Shown here in pieces: positions 7,476-14,790 of a DNA stretch of 42,250 nucleotides. The number at the start of each line of letters is the position of its first letter. Positions within the stretch are counted from its first letter, which is position 1. The stretch lies in assembly GCF_003201655.1 (NCBI RefSeq), contig NZ_QJJU01000037.1, forward strand, positions 1-42,250, read 5' to 3'. The translations under genes were made by a program, and so were the position numbers. Under the pieces are notes generated by a model. The model ran no database searches. It was not told the origin of the DNA and saw only the letters and a program-made list of their open reading frames with translations. Origin of the DNA: Mycolicibacterium moriokaense. Lineage in GTDB: Bacteria; Actinomycetota; Actinomycetes; Mycobacteriales; Mycobacteriaceae.

Positions 7476-8117
7476 CTAGGCGCTGCCGAGCAGCCCGTTC
7501 TCGATGAGATCGAAGACTTGTCCCGTCGCGAATTTGACGGCCGCCGGGGTCGCGGGTAGCGGTCCGTCGAGCAACAAGCAGGCAAGACCGTGGACGGCCG
7601 ACCAGACGGCGATCTCAGCTCCCGGCCTGCGGCGCGGATTCAGCAGACCGGCCGCTTGAGTTTCGTCCAGTACTTGCCCGAGGACTTGGTAGGGCTCTGC
7701 AGCGTCCGATGATTCAGCATCGGCCGCATCCGACCGGTCGCCGATGGCTGTGGCGGGATGTGATGTGAACGCCGCGCGGAACAGTCCCGGCTGGTTCAGT
7801 GCGAAATCGATGTACGCGACGCCGACCGCCTGCAATCTCTTCTGCGGATCGGTCGTACGACTCACGCGTCGGCGCATCTCCGCAGCGAGTTCGGCGCGCG
7901 CGTGGCGCGACACCTCCGTCAGAAGTGCTTCGCGATCGGCGAAGTGACGGTAGGCGGCCGAGTGCGACACCCCGGCCAGGCGGGCCGCCTCGCGGAGGAC
8001 CACTCGATCGGGTCCGCCCTCGCGGGCCAACGCGATACTCGCATCGATCAGGGCCGAGTGCAGCGAACCGTGGTGGTAGCCCTTCTTGACCGGGGGATTG
8101 GCACTCGCCGAACTCAT
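7476..8117 (-). CDS. TetR/AcrR-family regulator divergent from the NmrA-like reductase
   Basis: This 213-residue protein starts with a YHHGSLHSALIDASIALAREGG helix and continues into a TetR helix-turn-helix (REAARLAGVSHSAAYRHFADREALL, about residues 40-65). The C-terminus carries a WSAVHGLACLLLDGPL segment, as seen in TetR proteins with the TetR_C_33-type ligand domain. It is transcribed away from the reductase gene at 8228. Two matching operator-like sites lie in the 110-base intergenic region, so it most likely represses that gene and possibly itself. It converges on guaA with 16 bases between stops. Confidence 0.9.
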   Translation of the reverse strand: MSSASANPPVKKGYHHGSLHSALIDASIALAREGGPDRVVLREAARLAGVSHSAAYRHFADREALLTEVSRHARAELAAEMRRRVSRTTDPQKRLQAVGVAYIDFALNQPGLFRAAFTSHPATAIGDRSDAADAESSDAAEPYQVLGQVLDETQAAGLLNPRRRPGAEIAVWSAVHGLACLLLDGPLPATPAAVKFATGQVFDLIENGLLGSA

Positions 8118-8141
8118 CCCACCACGATCTCACGTCGAACC

Positions 8142-8198
8142 CGATGTTGACAGCGGTCACATCGCTTTGCATACTGAGAAAGTAACCAGCGGTCACAT
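8142..8198 (+). promoter_or_regulatory. Promoter with two TetR-type operator-like sites
   Basis: TTGACA at 8147-8152 and CATACT at 8170-8175, 17 bases apart, form a good promoter toward the gene at 8228. CAGCGGTCACAT occurs twice, at 8151-8162 and 8187-8198. Each copy sits in an imperfect inverted repeat: TGAC-AGCG-GTCA at 8148-8159, flanked by CGATG/CATCG arms, and GTAACC-AGC-GGTCAC at 8182-8196. The first overlaps the -35 and spacer, and the second covers the expected transcription start. This is the classical layout for repression by the divergent TetR protein. Confidence 0.65.
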
Positions 8199-8227
8199 TT
8201 GATCGCTCCACTTGGAAAGGAACTCCG

Positions 8228-9352
8228 ATGGCAAATGGACGCGTGCTCGTCACCGGTGCCGCAGGCAAGATCGGCGGTGCGGTGGCGGCGCAATTGTTGG
8301 AAAGAGGCGTGGCGACGAGGGCCTTGGTGCATCGCGACGACGCCCGAAGTGCCCGCTTGCGCTCCTTGGGAGCCGAGACGGTCGTCGCGGATATGTTTGA
8401 CGTTCAACAGGTTCAGGCCGCCATGGAAGGCGTGCACCGGCTGTTCTTCAACCTCCCGTATCACCCATACGCTCTCGACAGCGCGGTTACGTTTGCCGTG
8501 GCTGCGCGCCGCGCAGGCGTCGAGGTAGTGGTGGCGCTGGGTCAGTGGCTGGCAAGTCCTGAGCATCCATCCCTTATGACGCGTCATCACTGGTTGTCCG
8601 ACAAGCTGTTTGCGCTGCTGCCAGACACCGCCCATGTTGCTGTTGACCCCGGGCTGTTCGCCGACAACTATCTGCAGGTTCTCCCGTATGCGGCCCAATT
8701 GGGCGTGTTGCCGATGCCGACTGGCGCGGCCCGCAACGCGCCGCCGTCCAACGAAGACATCGCGCGCGTTGCGGTTGGTGCGCTGCTTGACCCGCGCCGT
8801 CATGACGGCCGGGTATACCGTCCAACCGGGCCAAAGCTGTTGTCCGGTAGTGATATCGCCGACGCGGTTGGCGAAGCATTGGGCAGGCCGGTCCGCCACA
8901 TCGACATCCCGCCGCGCATGTTCATGCGGGCGGTGCGCGTTGGCGCCAAGCAACTTGGAGCCGACATGTTCTTCCAGTCCGGATTGCGGCACTACCTGCC
9001 CGAGAATGCTTTTGGGATCTGGGAAATGGGGGCGCCGACGACTCACGTCCGCGATGTCGCCGGTGTAGACCCCGAAGACTTTCTGACGATCGCACGCCGC
9101 TACGTCAGTGCCACTGACACCAGGCGCACTGCGGGCAATATCGTTCGCCAGATCGGGTTGCTGATGTTGACGTCGGTCGTGCCGATGCATCGCCTCGACA
9201 AGTTCGATCGACGCCAGCAGCATCCACAGCCCGGCCAGCCCCGGTATTCGGGCGAATCGTCCATCTGGCGAGATGAGCACATCCCGTCAGCCGGCTTGAC
9301 TCACTATCGGTTCGGCGAAATCGAGGCCCCTCCGATGTCGGTGTCGTCCTAA
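8228..9352 (+). CDS. NmrA-like NAD(P)-binding oxidoreductase
   Basis: This 374-residue atypical SDR opens with RVLVTGAAGKIGGAVAAQL, the NmrA/quinone-reductase (QOR2)-type GxxGxxG loop at residues 10-17. A FNLPYHPYALDSAVTFAVAARRAGV block follows, as in NmrA proteins that act on the active-site side. The catalytic Tyr-x-x-x-Lys of classical SDRs is not evident, consistent with the family. It ends with about 70 residues (from around residue 305) that look weakly ordered and are not usual for the family. AAAGGAACTCCG precedes the ATG as a ribosome site. Expression is probably controlled by the divergent TetR. An oxidative or electrophile-stress reductase is plausible, but the substrate is unknown. 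Confidence 0.8.
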   Translation: MANGRVLVTGAAGKIGGAVAAQLLERGVATRALVHRDDARSARLRSLGAETVVADMFDVQQVQAAMEGVHRLFFNLPYHPYALDSAVTFAVAARRAGVEVVVALGQWLASPEHPSLMTRHHWLSDKLFALLPDTAHVAVDPGLFADNYLQVLPYAAQLGVLPMPTGAARNAPPSNEDIARVAVGALLDPRRHDGRVYRPTGPKLLSGSDIADAVGEALGRPVRHIDIPPRMFMRAVRVGAKQLGADMFFQSGLRHYLPENAFGIWEMGAPTTHVRDVAGVDPEDFLTIARRYVSATDTRRTAGNIVRQIGLLMLTSVVPMHRLDKFDRRQQHPQPGQPRYSGESSIWRDEHIPSAGLTHYRFGEIEAPPMSVSS

Positions 9353-9390
9353 TCGCAGCCGGTAGGCGCAGGCCGGGACGCAAATGAAAA

Positions 9391-9437
9391 TGCCCGCGTA
9401 GCGAGCGACTGTGCGGTTGTCGCTACCTACGCGGGCA
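9391..9437. terminator. Bidirectional intrinsic terminator
   Basis: TGCCCGCGTAG at 9391-9401 pairs perfectly with CTACGCGGGCA at 9427-9437. A second helix, AGCGAC at 9404-9409 with GTCGCT at 9419-9424, continues the stem across a 2x2 internal loop and leaves a 9-base apical loop. It lies between the convergent reductase and MerR genes, with short A-rich and T-rich flanks on the two sides, so it can end transcription from both. Confidence 0.75.
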
Positions 9438-9464
9438 ATTCTTGGCTAGGTGTTCCGGGCCGAG

Positions 9465-10379
9465 TCAGCCGTCGGCGTCGGGTGCCTTCTCGACGTAATC
9501 GGCGAGGATCCGGCTGACCAGTTCCTCGATCGTCGACTCGATCGACGAGGCAAGCGTTGCGGTGACCGCCGCAACCGCCTGGGTGCGAAACTGCACCAGC
9601 ATGGTGATGAGCTCGGCAACTTCGGTGTCGTCAGGCAGTGCTACACCGGGTTTGATGTGGTCCTGCACGTGCTCGGCGCCCGCCTGCACGAGGATCGAGC
9701 TGATCTGATTCACCAGCGGCAGCACTCGCTCGTGGATGTCGATGAGCTTGTCGATGGTGATGCCGTACTGGCGGACATCGTTGAATGCTTCGATCAGTTT
9801 GGGCCGGACAACGGTCGCGTCCTGGCCGTCCTGTTCGATGCGGATCAGCCCCGAGCCGACAAGGCGGTCGAACGCGTGCTCGTCGTTGATCAGTCGCTTC
9901 GCTTCGGCGATCGCCATCGTCTGCGGTTTCTCCGCGGCCCAGGTTCCGGCGATCGCCGTTTCGAGGCCAAGTACGTCGCCGAGATCCTTGCCCTGCTCCC
10001 AGGCGGTGATCATCTCGCGCACATGCGCGATGTTGTAGCCGCGGTCGAGCATCGAGGTGATCAGCCGTAACCGGGTGAGATGGGTGTCGTTGAACAGTGC
10101 GAGCCTGCCGACGCGCAGCGGCGGGTGCAGCAGTCCCCTGTCGCGGTACACGCGGATGTTGCGGGTCGTCGTGCCTGCCAGCCGCGCCAGGTCGTCGATG
10201 CGGTATTCGCCGGACGCCGCCGCCCCGCGCGGGTGACCGACCACCGCTTCGAACAACTCCGACACCGCGATCTCGACGACGTCGCGCGATCCGCGCCGCA
10301 CCCGCCTGCGCAGACCGGTCAGAATCGTCGAGATCGCACCTGCCTGCTGACGCGACGGCCTGTCAGGCCTGGCGTTCAT
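9465..10379 (-). CDS. MerR-family transcriptional regulator
   Basis: This 304-residue protein has a MerR winged helix at about 59-125 (YRIDDLARLAGTTTRNIRVYRDRGLL, then RGYNIAHVREMI). Residues 130-304 form a long helical C-terminal domain. The roughly 58-residue segment before the DNA-binding domain is unusual, because MerR proteins normally begin with the helix-turn-helix. Its ATG (10379) overlaps the stop of the monooxygenase gene by four bases (ATGA), so it is the last, translationally coupled gene of the esterase/SDR/di-iron/monooxygenase operon and probably senses a substrate or product of that pathway. No Cys metal-site pattern is seen, arguing for an organic ligand. Confidence 0.85.
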   Translation of the reverse strand: MNARPDRPSRQQAGAISTILTGLRRRVRRGSRDVVEIAVSELFEAVVGHPRGAAASGEYRIDDLARLAGTTTRNIRVYRDRGLLHPPLRVGRLALFNDTHLTRLRLITSMLDRGYNIAHVREMITAWEQGKDLGDVLGLETAIAGTWAAEKPQTMAIAEAKRLINDEHAFDRLVGSGLIRIEQDGQDATVVRPKLIEAFNDVRQYGITIDKLIDIHERVLPLVNQISSILVQAGAEHVQDHIKPGVALPDDTEVAELITMLVQFRTQAVAAVTATLASSIESTIEELVSRILADYVEKAPDADG

Positions 10380-11875
10380 GCGCTGGAGCGAGTGCCGATG
10401 CCGGTGTGTGCTTCCCGCGCGACCGCGTCGTAGTCACCAAACCGGAAGTCCCGCATCTGTCGAAGATACTGCGTGGCGAAACCCGGGTACATCGACGCGT
10501 TGAACCCGTCGGCGGTCAGGTACCAACTGCTGCAGCCCGACATCCACGTGGTCTTCGTGAGCCGCTTCTGGATGCCCTCGTTATAGCGCCGCTGCACGTC
10601 GCCGCGCACGTCCAGATAGCGCAGGTTCTCACGGAGGATGGTGGTGATGCCTTGCACGGCGTAGTCGAGCTGACCTTCGACGTAGACCAGCAGCGAGTTG
10701 TGCCCCGGCCCCGAGTTCGGTCCCGTCATCAAGAACAGGTTGGGATAGCCGTGCGCGTTGATGCTCTTGTAGGCCTGCGCACCGGTGGCCCATTCCTGGC
10801 TCAGCGAGCGGCCGCCCATTCCGGTGACCGGGTAGGGCGGTCCGGTCAGATGCACGTCGTAGCCGGTGGCAAACACGATGCAGTCCAAATGATGCTCGAC
10901 GCCGTCGCTGGTCCGGATGCCGACGGGACTGACCGTCGCGATCGGCCAGTCGATGAGCTTGCAGTTGTCGCGCTGCAGCGCTGGATAGTAGTCGCTGGAG
11001 ACCAGCATCCGCTTGCAGCCCGGCCTGAAGTCCGGGGTGAGCTGACGGCGCAACCATGGATCCTTGACCGCCCTGCGCAGGTGTGCCTTGCCAAGCCGCG
11101 CGACCAGCCCCGTCAGCGGCGTGTCCCACACCATTGCCGTCGCGGTGATCTCGTGGCCCCAGAACAGAGCCTGTCGCGCAAGCTCTTGAACGGCAGGCAC
11201 TTTGGCGAACAGAGTCTGAGCCGCGGCGGGGGTGGCACCGTCGAGCCGTGGCAGCACCCAGCCGGGGGTGCGCTGGAAGACCTTGACAAACTCGGCTTGC
11301 TTGACGAGCTCGGGGATGATCTGGACGGCACTCGCGCCGGTGCCGATCACGGCGACTCGCTTCCCGGTGAAGCTGTAGTCGTGATCCCAGCGGGCGCTGT
11401 GGATCTTGTGGCCTTCATACGTGTCGAGGCCGCGGATGTCGGGCCATTTGTGGTCGGGCAGCGGCCCCGACGCCATCACTACGGTGCGGGCCTGGAACTT
11501 CTTGCGGCCTTTGGCCTTCAGCGTCCAGACGCCCTGGGTTTCATCGAAGACCAGCTCGTTGACCTCCACTCCGAAGTCGATCTTCGGTTCAAGGCCGGAA
11601 TTGCTGACCATGTCCTCGATGTGGCGGCAGATCTCGTCGGCGGGGGAGTAGGCCCGCGACCAGGACGGGTTCTTGACGAACGAGTACGAGTACAGCAGCG
11701 ACGGGACATCGCATGCCGCACCGGGATACGTGTTGTCGCGCCACGTTCCACCGACGCGGTCGGAGCGCTCCAGGATGACGAAGTCGTCGACTCCTGCCTC
11801 GGTGAGTTTGATCGCCGCACCGATGCCGGTGAATCCGGCGCCGACGATGATCGTGTCGTATATGCGATTTGGCAT
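10376..11875 (-). CDS. Baeyer-Villiger-type flavin monooxygenase (MymA-like)
   Basis: This 499-residue FAD/NADPH monooxygenase has the FAD loop IIVGAGFTGIGAA at 9-21, YPGAACDVPS at 50-59, a Baeyer-Villiger-like fingerprint YEGHKIHSARWD at 153-164 and the NADPH loop VIGTGASA at 177-183. It resembles the mycobacterial MymA (Rv3083)/EthA branch that inserts oxygen next to ketones or oxidises sulfur. I chose ATG 11875, beginning PNRIYDTIIVGAG, because the further upstream frame lies inside the preceding gene and looks non-coding. One base separates it from the di-iron gene upstream, and it overlaps the MerR gene downstream. In this operon it would convert the ketone made by the SDR into an ester. 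Confidence 0.9.
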   Translation of the reverse strand: MPNRIYDTIIVGAGFTGIGAAIKLTEAGVDDFVILERSDRVGGTWRDNTYPGAACDVPSLLYSYSFVKNPSWSRAYSPADEICRHIEDMVSNSGLEPKIDFGVEVNELVFDETQGVWTLKAKGRKKFQARTVVMASGPLPDHKWPDIRGLDTYEGHKIHSARWDHDYSFTGKRVAVIGTGASAVQIIPELVKQAEFVKVFQRTPGWVLPRLDGATPAAAQTLFAKVPAVQELARQALFWGHEITATAMVWDTPLTGLVARLGKAHLRRAVKDPWLRRQLTPDFRPGCKRMLVSSDYYPALQRDNCKLIDWPIATVSPVGIRTSDGVEHHLDCIVFATGYDVHLTGPPYPVTGMGGRSLSQEWATGAQAYKSINAHGYPNLFLMTGPNSGPGHNSLLVYVEGQLDYAVQGITTILRENLRYLDVRGDVQRRYNEGIQKRLTKTTWMSGCSSWYLTADGFNASMYPGFATQYLRQMRDFRFGDYDAVAREAHTGIGTRSSA

Positions 11876-11876
11876 G

Positions 11877-12797
11877 TCAGGCCGCCGGCTCGTGGGTGAC
11901 CTCTTTGACCCAGGTCGGTACCGACGGCAGCAGTGGCCGCGGGTACCGATCGGAGAGCCATACCATCGAATTGGCAAGCAGGTGGTACGGGTGACGGGGA
12001 TTGGTGACCACGCCCGCGTAGCGCCTCAGGAACCGGTATGTCGGTACCCGCTTGGTGAACTGGCCGCGATCGCCGAGCTCTTTGAATCGCTTCACGGCCC
12101 GGTACAACCGCTCCGGCTCCATACCCATGGCGGTGATTTCGTTGCGGATCCTGTTGATCAGGGGCGCACCCATAACCGCGCCGATGACGAGACCCGGAGT
12201 GGCGTTGTGGCCGACAAAGTCGATCAGCAACCGTCGGATCTTGGCGTGCCCGATCATGTCGAGCACCTCGAAGTCGACAACGAGGTGGCGTGACTCGTCG
12301 TTGTTGATCTTCTCGAAGACCTGGTGGCACACCGGGTCATGCACCTCGTCGAGGAGGAACTTCAGCAGCGCGCCGTCAAGGGCGACCTCCAGCATCGGGA
12401 TCACCGTGCCGAGCAGCGACAGCGGCATGTCGTCCGCCCAACGGTCCAGCCAATCGATGGCGAGCCGGATGTTGACGTTGGGTTCGGGGACTTCGCCGTC
12501 CTCGAGCATGCCCCACCGCTTCATCAGCGCGAGCTCGGCGTTGGCGTGGCGTTGTTCCTCGGCGTGGAAGTAGCGGTAGATCTCGGCGATCGTCGGCGTC
12601 GGGGCCTTCTTGGCCAGTGCCGCGAACCCGCGGGCGCCGATGTTCTCGATCCAGCAGAGGTCGGCCATGAAGGCCTTCAGCTGCGGGCGCTGCTCGTCGG
12701 AGATGAACTCGGCGCCCGGTGCGTCCCAGTCGATGTCGGCCAGCGCCCACTGGCGGTCCTTGATCTTGACGAGCATCGCATCCATGTCGATGGCCAT
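11877..12797 (-). CDS. Ferritin-like di-iron carboxylate protein (candidate oxygenase)
   Basis: This is a 306-residue, mostly helical protein. The four-helix ligand pattern of ferritin-like di-iron enzymes can be read directly: Glu51 (CWIENIG), Glu81/His84 (EEQRH), Glu137 (PMLEVALDG) and Glu168/His171 (DESRH), i.e. E...ExxH...E...ExxH with spacing that fits two helix pairs. Homologues in mycobacteria are usually called metal-dependent hydrolase or reductase. The ligand set argues instead for a di-iron oxidase, hydroxylase or desaturase; this is my inference. AGGAGG of its ribosome site overlaps the TAG of the upstream SDR, and the monooxygenase follows one base after its own stop, so the genes are tightly coupled. 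Confidence 0.75.
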   Translation of the reverse strand: MAIDMDAMLVKIKDRQWALADIDWDAPGAEFISDEQRPQLKAFMADLCWIENIGARGFAALAKKAPTPTIAEIYRYFHAEEQRHANAELALMKRWGMLEDGEVPEPNVNIRLAIDWLDRWADDMPLSLLGTVIPMLEVALDGALLKFLLDEVHDPVCHQVFEKINNDESRHLVVDFEVLDMIGHAKIRRLLIDFVGHNATPGLVIGAVMGAPLINRIRNEITAMGMEPERLYRAVKRFKELGDRGQFTKRVPTYRFLRRYAGVVTNPRHPYHLLANSMVWLSDRYPRPLLPSVPTWVKEVTHEPAA

Positions 12798-12807
12798 GTC
12801 GAACCTC

Positions 12808-13638
12808 CTAGGTCGTCACACGAGTGACGAGACCGACGGCGCGGGTGTACACCGTCGGAGTGAAACGTTTGATGCCCCACCCGATCCGGGCGTCTGGCTG
12901 CGGCATGCAGTAGAGGCCCCCGCGGTCGAGGGTGTCCAGGCAGGTGCGTGCCACCCGTTCCGGCGAGAAGCCGGTCCAGCGCATCAACCGGCTCGCCATC
13001 TGTGTCGACTTGTCCGATATCCGGCCGGATTCGACGATGTTGGTCTTGACGAATGTGGGGCACAGCACCGTGACGTTCACGCCGCTGCCGCTCAGTTCGG
13101 CCGCAAGGGTTTCCGACAGCGACAGGACACCCGCCTTGCTGACGTTGTAGGCCGCCATGCCCGGCGCCGCACCAAAGGCGGCGGCCGAGGCGACGTTGAT
13201 GATGCCCCCCGGTTGGCCTGCCTCGCGCAGGATCGGCGCGAACACGTGGCAGCCGTGAATGGGCCCCCACAGGTTGACGTTCAGCACCCAGTTCCAGTCG
13301 TCGAGGTCCACCTCGCCGATCGGCAGGCCGCCCGCGCCGACGCCCGCGTTGTTGATCACCACCGTCGGTGGACCGCCGAACCAGTCCTGCGCGTCGGCAG
13401 CCAGGCAGTGAACGTCGTCTATCTGTGTTACGTCGCAGCGCAAGGCCAGTGCCTTGCCGCCCTCGATGCCGATAGCGTCGGCTGTTGCCTGGGCGGCGTT
13501 TTCGTCGATGTCACTGCACACCACGCGGCCGCCACGCTTGGCGAGTTCGACGGCGAAGGCCGCGCCGATGCCGCTGCCCGCACCGGTGATGACGGCGGCC
13601 GCGTTGCGGCTTCGCTTGTCAGATCCGAAGAGTCCCAT
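12808..13638 (-). CDS. SDR-family oxidoreductase (SadH-like alcohol dehydrogenase)
   Basis: This 276-residue classical SDR has the cofactor loop VITGAGSGIGAAF at 17-29, NNAGVGAGG around 97, the Ser in NVASAAAFG and the catalytic AAYNVSKAG (Tyr-x-x-x-Lys) around 163. Its C-terminal part, with MRWTGFSPERVARTCLD and a Y-C-M-P-Q block, resembles the SadH/Rv3085 type found in mymA-like loci. ATG 13638 was chosen because the upstream frame extension reads through the esterase gene. It sits 5 bases after the esterase stop. The likely role is oxidation of a secondary alcohol to the ketone used by the monooxygenase, by analogy with the mymA operon. Confidence 0.85.
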   Translation of the reverse strand: MGLFGSDKRSRNAAAVITGAGSGIGAAFAVELAKRGGRVVCSDIDENAAQATADAIGIEGGKALALRCDVTQIDDVHCLAADAQDWFGGPPTVVINNAGVGAGGLPIGEVDLDDWNWVLNVNLWGPIHGCHVFAPILREAGQPGGIINVASAAAFGAAPGMAAYNVSKAGVLSLSETLAAELSGSGVNVTVLCPTFVKTNIVESGRISDKSTQMASRLMRWTGFSPERVARTCLDTLDRGGLYCMPQPDARIGWGIKRFTPTVYTRAVGLVTRVTT

Positions 13639-13643
13639 GTCGA

Positions 13644-14621
13644 TTACCCCGCTGCCTTGTCGATTCTGGTGTCGCGCAGGGCGTGCGCGATGAAGTCGGA
13701 AATATGCCGCATGGCCGGCCTTGCCTCTGGGGTCATCCTCGGCAGTGTTTGGAAGACGTGCACCTGGTCGGGCCAGATCTGCAGCTCGCACTCACCGTCG
13801 GCGATGCGGATGTCGTCGGCGAGGGCGATTGCGTCGGCGGCCAACATCTCGGCCCCGCCTGCCTGGATGAGCGTTGGTGGCAGGGTGCGGCCGGTGGCGA
13901 CGTCGAGCTTGAGTCGGGGATGGTTGGAATCGATTCCCGCGCAGTACAACTCGATGAGTCGGACGGCATCGTGGGAGCGGATCGCCGGATCTTGGCGCAC
14001 TCGTTCGCGGGTGCGCGCGAGCGTAAAGGTCAGGTCCACCACGGGGGAGAGCAACACAAGCGCGGACGGGTGGGCGACGTCGGGTTGCAGGAGCAGATCG
14101 ACGGATAGGTGCCCGCCTGCGGAGTCGCCGGCCACGATGGTCTTTTCGGGCGCCAGCCCGAGATCGTGCGTGAGCCAGTCCCAGCCCGACCGGACATCGT
14201 CTGCGGCGCTGGGGAATCGATGGCGCGGTGCCAGCCGATAGTCGACGCTGAACACCGGTAGTCCGGTCAGGCGGGAGAGCCACGAGGTCAGCCTGCGATG
14301 GGTGCGCGGTGAGCACAGGACGTAGCCACTGCCGTGGACGAAATAGATTGCGGTATCGGCCCGATCCCGCGGCACTCCGGCGCCGTAGACCCACTCGCCG
14401 ACGACGCGGCGGCCGTCGGACGTTCTTGTGTCGACTGGGGTGACGTGAGTGCCTGCAAGTGATGGCCCGAAGGTGTCCATGACACGAGCCACGATCTGGC
14501 GGGACACCCACACACTCCATGCCTGCCCCGCAGGAAGCACGGCGCTGATCTGCCGAAGGGTCAGGCTGCTGACTGCTGCGGCACTTCGGGAACGTAGCGA
14601 ACCCCGCTCGTCATTGAGCAC
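13644..14621 (-). CDS. HSL-type alpha/beta hydrolase (LipR-like esterase)
   Basis: This alpha/beta hydrolase of the hormone-sensitive-lipase family has an oxyanion motif YFVHGSGYVLCSP (HGSG in place of the usual HGGG) and the nucleophile elbow GDSAGGHLS. The acid lies downstream of LIQAGGAEMLAADA and the catalytic His is in DQVHVFQ. The frame is open back to an ATG at 14666. However, that start lacks a ribosome site, and a promoter with TTGACA and TGTACT lies inside the extension, with TGTACT ending six bases before GTG 14621. I therefore prefer GTG 14621 as a leaderless start (about 325 residues). It is the first gene of the oxidation operon and would hydrolyse the ester produced by the monooxygenase. 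Confidence 0.8.
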   Translation of the reverse strand: MLNDERGSLRSRSAAAVSSLTLRQISAVLPAGQAWSVWVSRQIVARVMDTFGPSLAGTHVTPVDTRTSDGRRVVGEWVYGAGVPRDRADTAIYFVHGSGYVLCSPRTHRRLTSWLSRLTGLPVFSVDYRLAPRHRFPSAADDVRSGWDWLTHDLGLAPEKTIVAGDSAGGHLSVDLLLQPDVAHPSALVLLSPVVDLTFTLARTRERVRQDPAIRSHDAVRLIELYCAGIDSNHPRLKLDVATGRTLPPTLIQAGGAEMLAADAIALADDIRIADGECELQIWPDQVHVFQTLPRMTPEARPAMRHISDFIAHALRDTRIDKAAG

Positions 14622-14627
14622 AGCTGG

Positions 14628-14657
14628 AGTACAGCACCGAATGATGACATTTGTCAA
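14628..14657 (-). promoter_or_regulatory. Promoter of the esterase-to-MerR operon with palindromic operator
   Basis: Reading the minus strand, TTGACA (14657-14652) and TGTACT (14633-14628) are 18 bases apart, and the likely start site coincides with GTG 14621. A perfect palindrome TGACA-AA-TGTCA (14656-14645) overlaps the -35 and the upstream spacer, with a further TGACA copy immediately before it. A long spacer with a dyad in it is typical of promoters controlled by MerR proteins, which fits the regulator encoded at the end of this operon. Confidence 0.5.
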
Positions 14658-14738
14658 TGTCACCATCGATCAATGGGAAGGTTCATCGCGGGCCTGCGCC
14701 GCTTGACGGTGTCGGTGGGTGGGTGTTTACTCGGCTTA

Positions 14739-14754
14739 TCGAACATACATTCGA
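14739..14754 (+). promoter_or_regulatory. LexA (SOS) box of imuA'-imuB
   Basis: TCGAACATACATTCGA matches the mycobacterial LexA consensus TCGAAC-N4-GTTCGA at all defined positions except one (A for G in the right half). It lies 36 bases before the imuA' start and marks the operon as DNA-damage-inducible, as known for imuA'-imuB in M. tuberculosis. Confidence 0.85.
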
Positions 14755-14790
14755 AAATATAGAGATTCTGATGATGCAGGAGGTGCTGCT

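Noticed and set aside
14719..14790. Longer imuA' start at ATG 14719
   Set aside because: It would place the LexA box inside the coding region; GTG 14791 has AGGAGG at the right distance.
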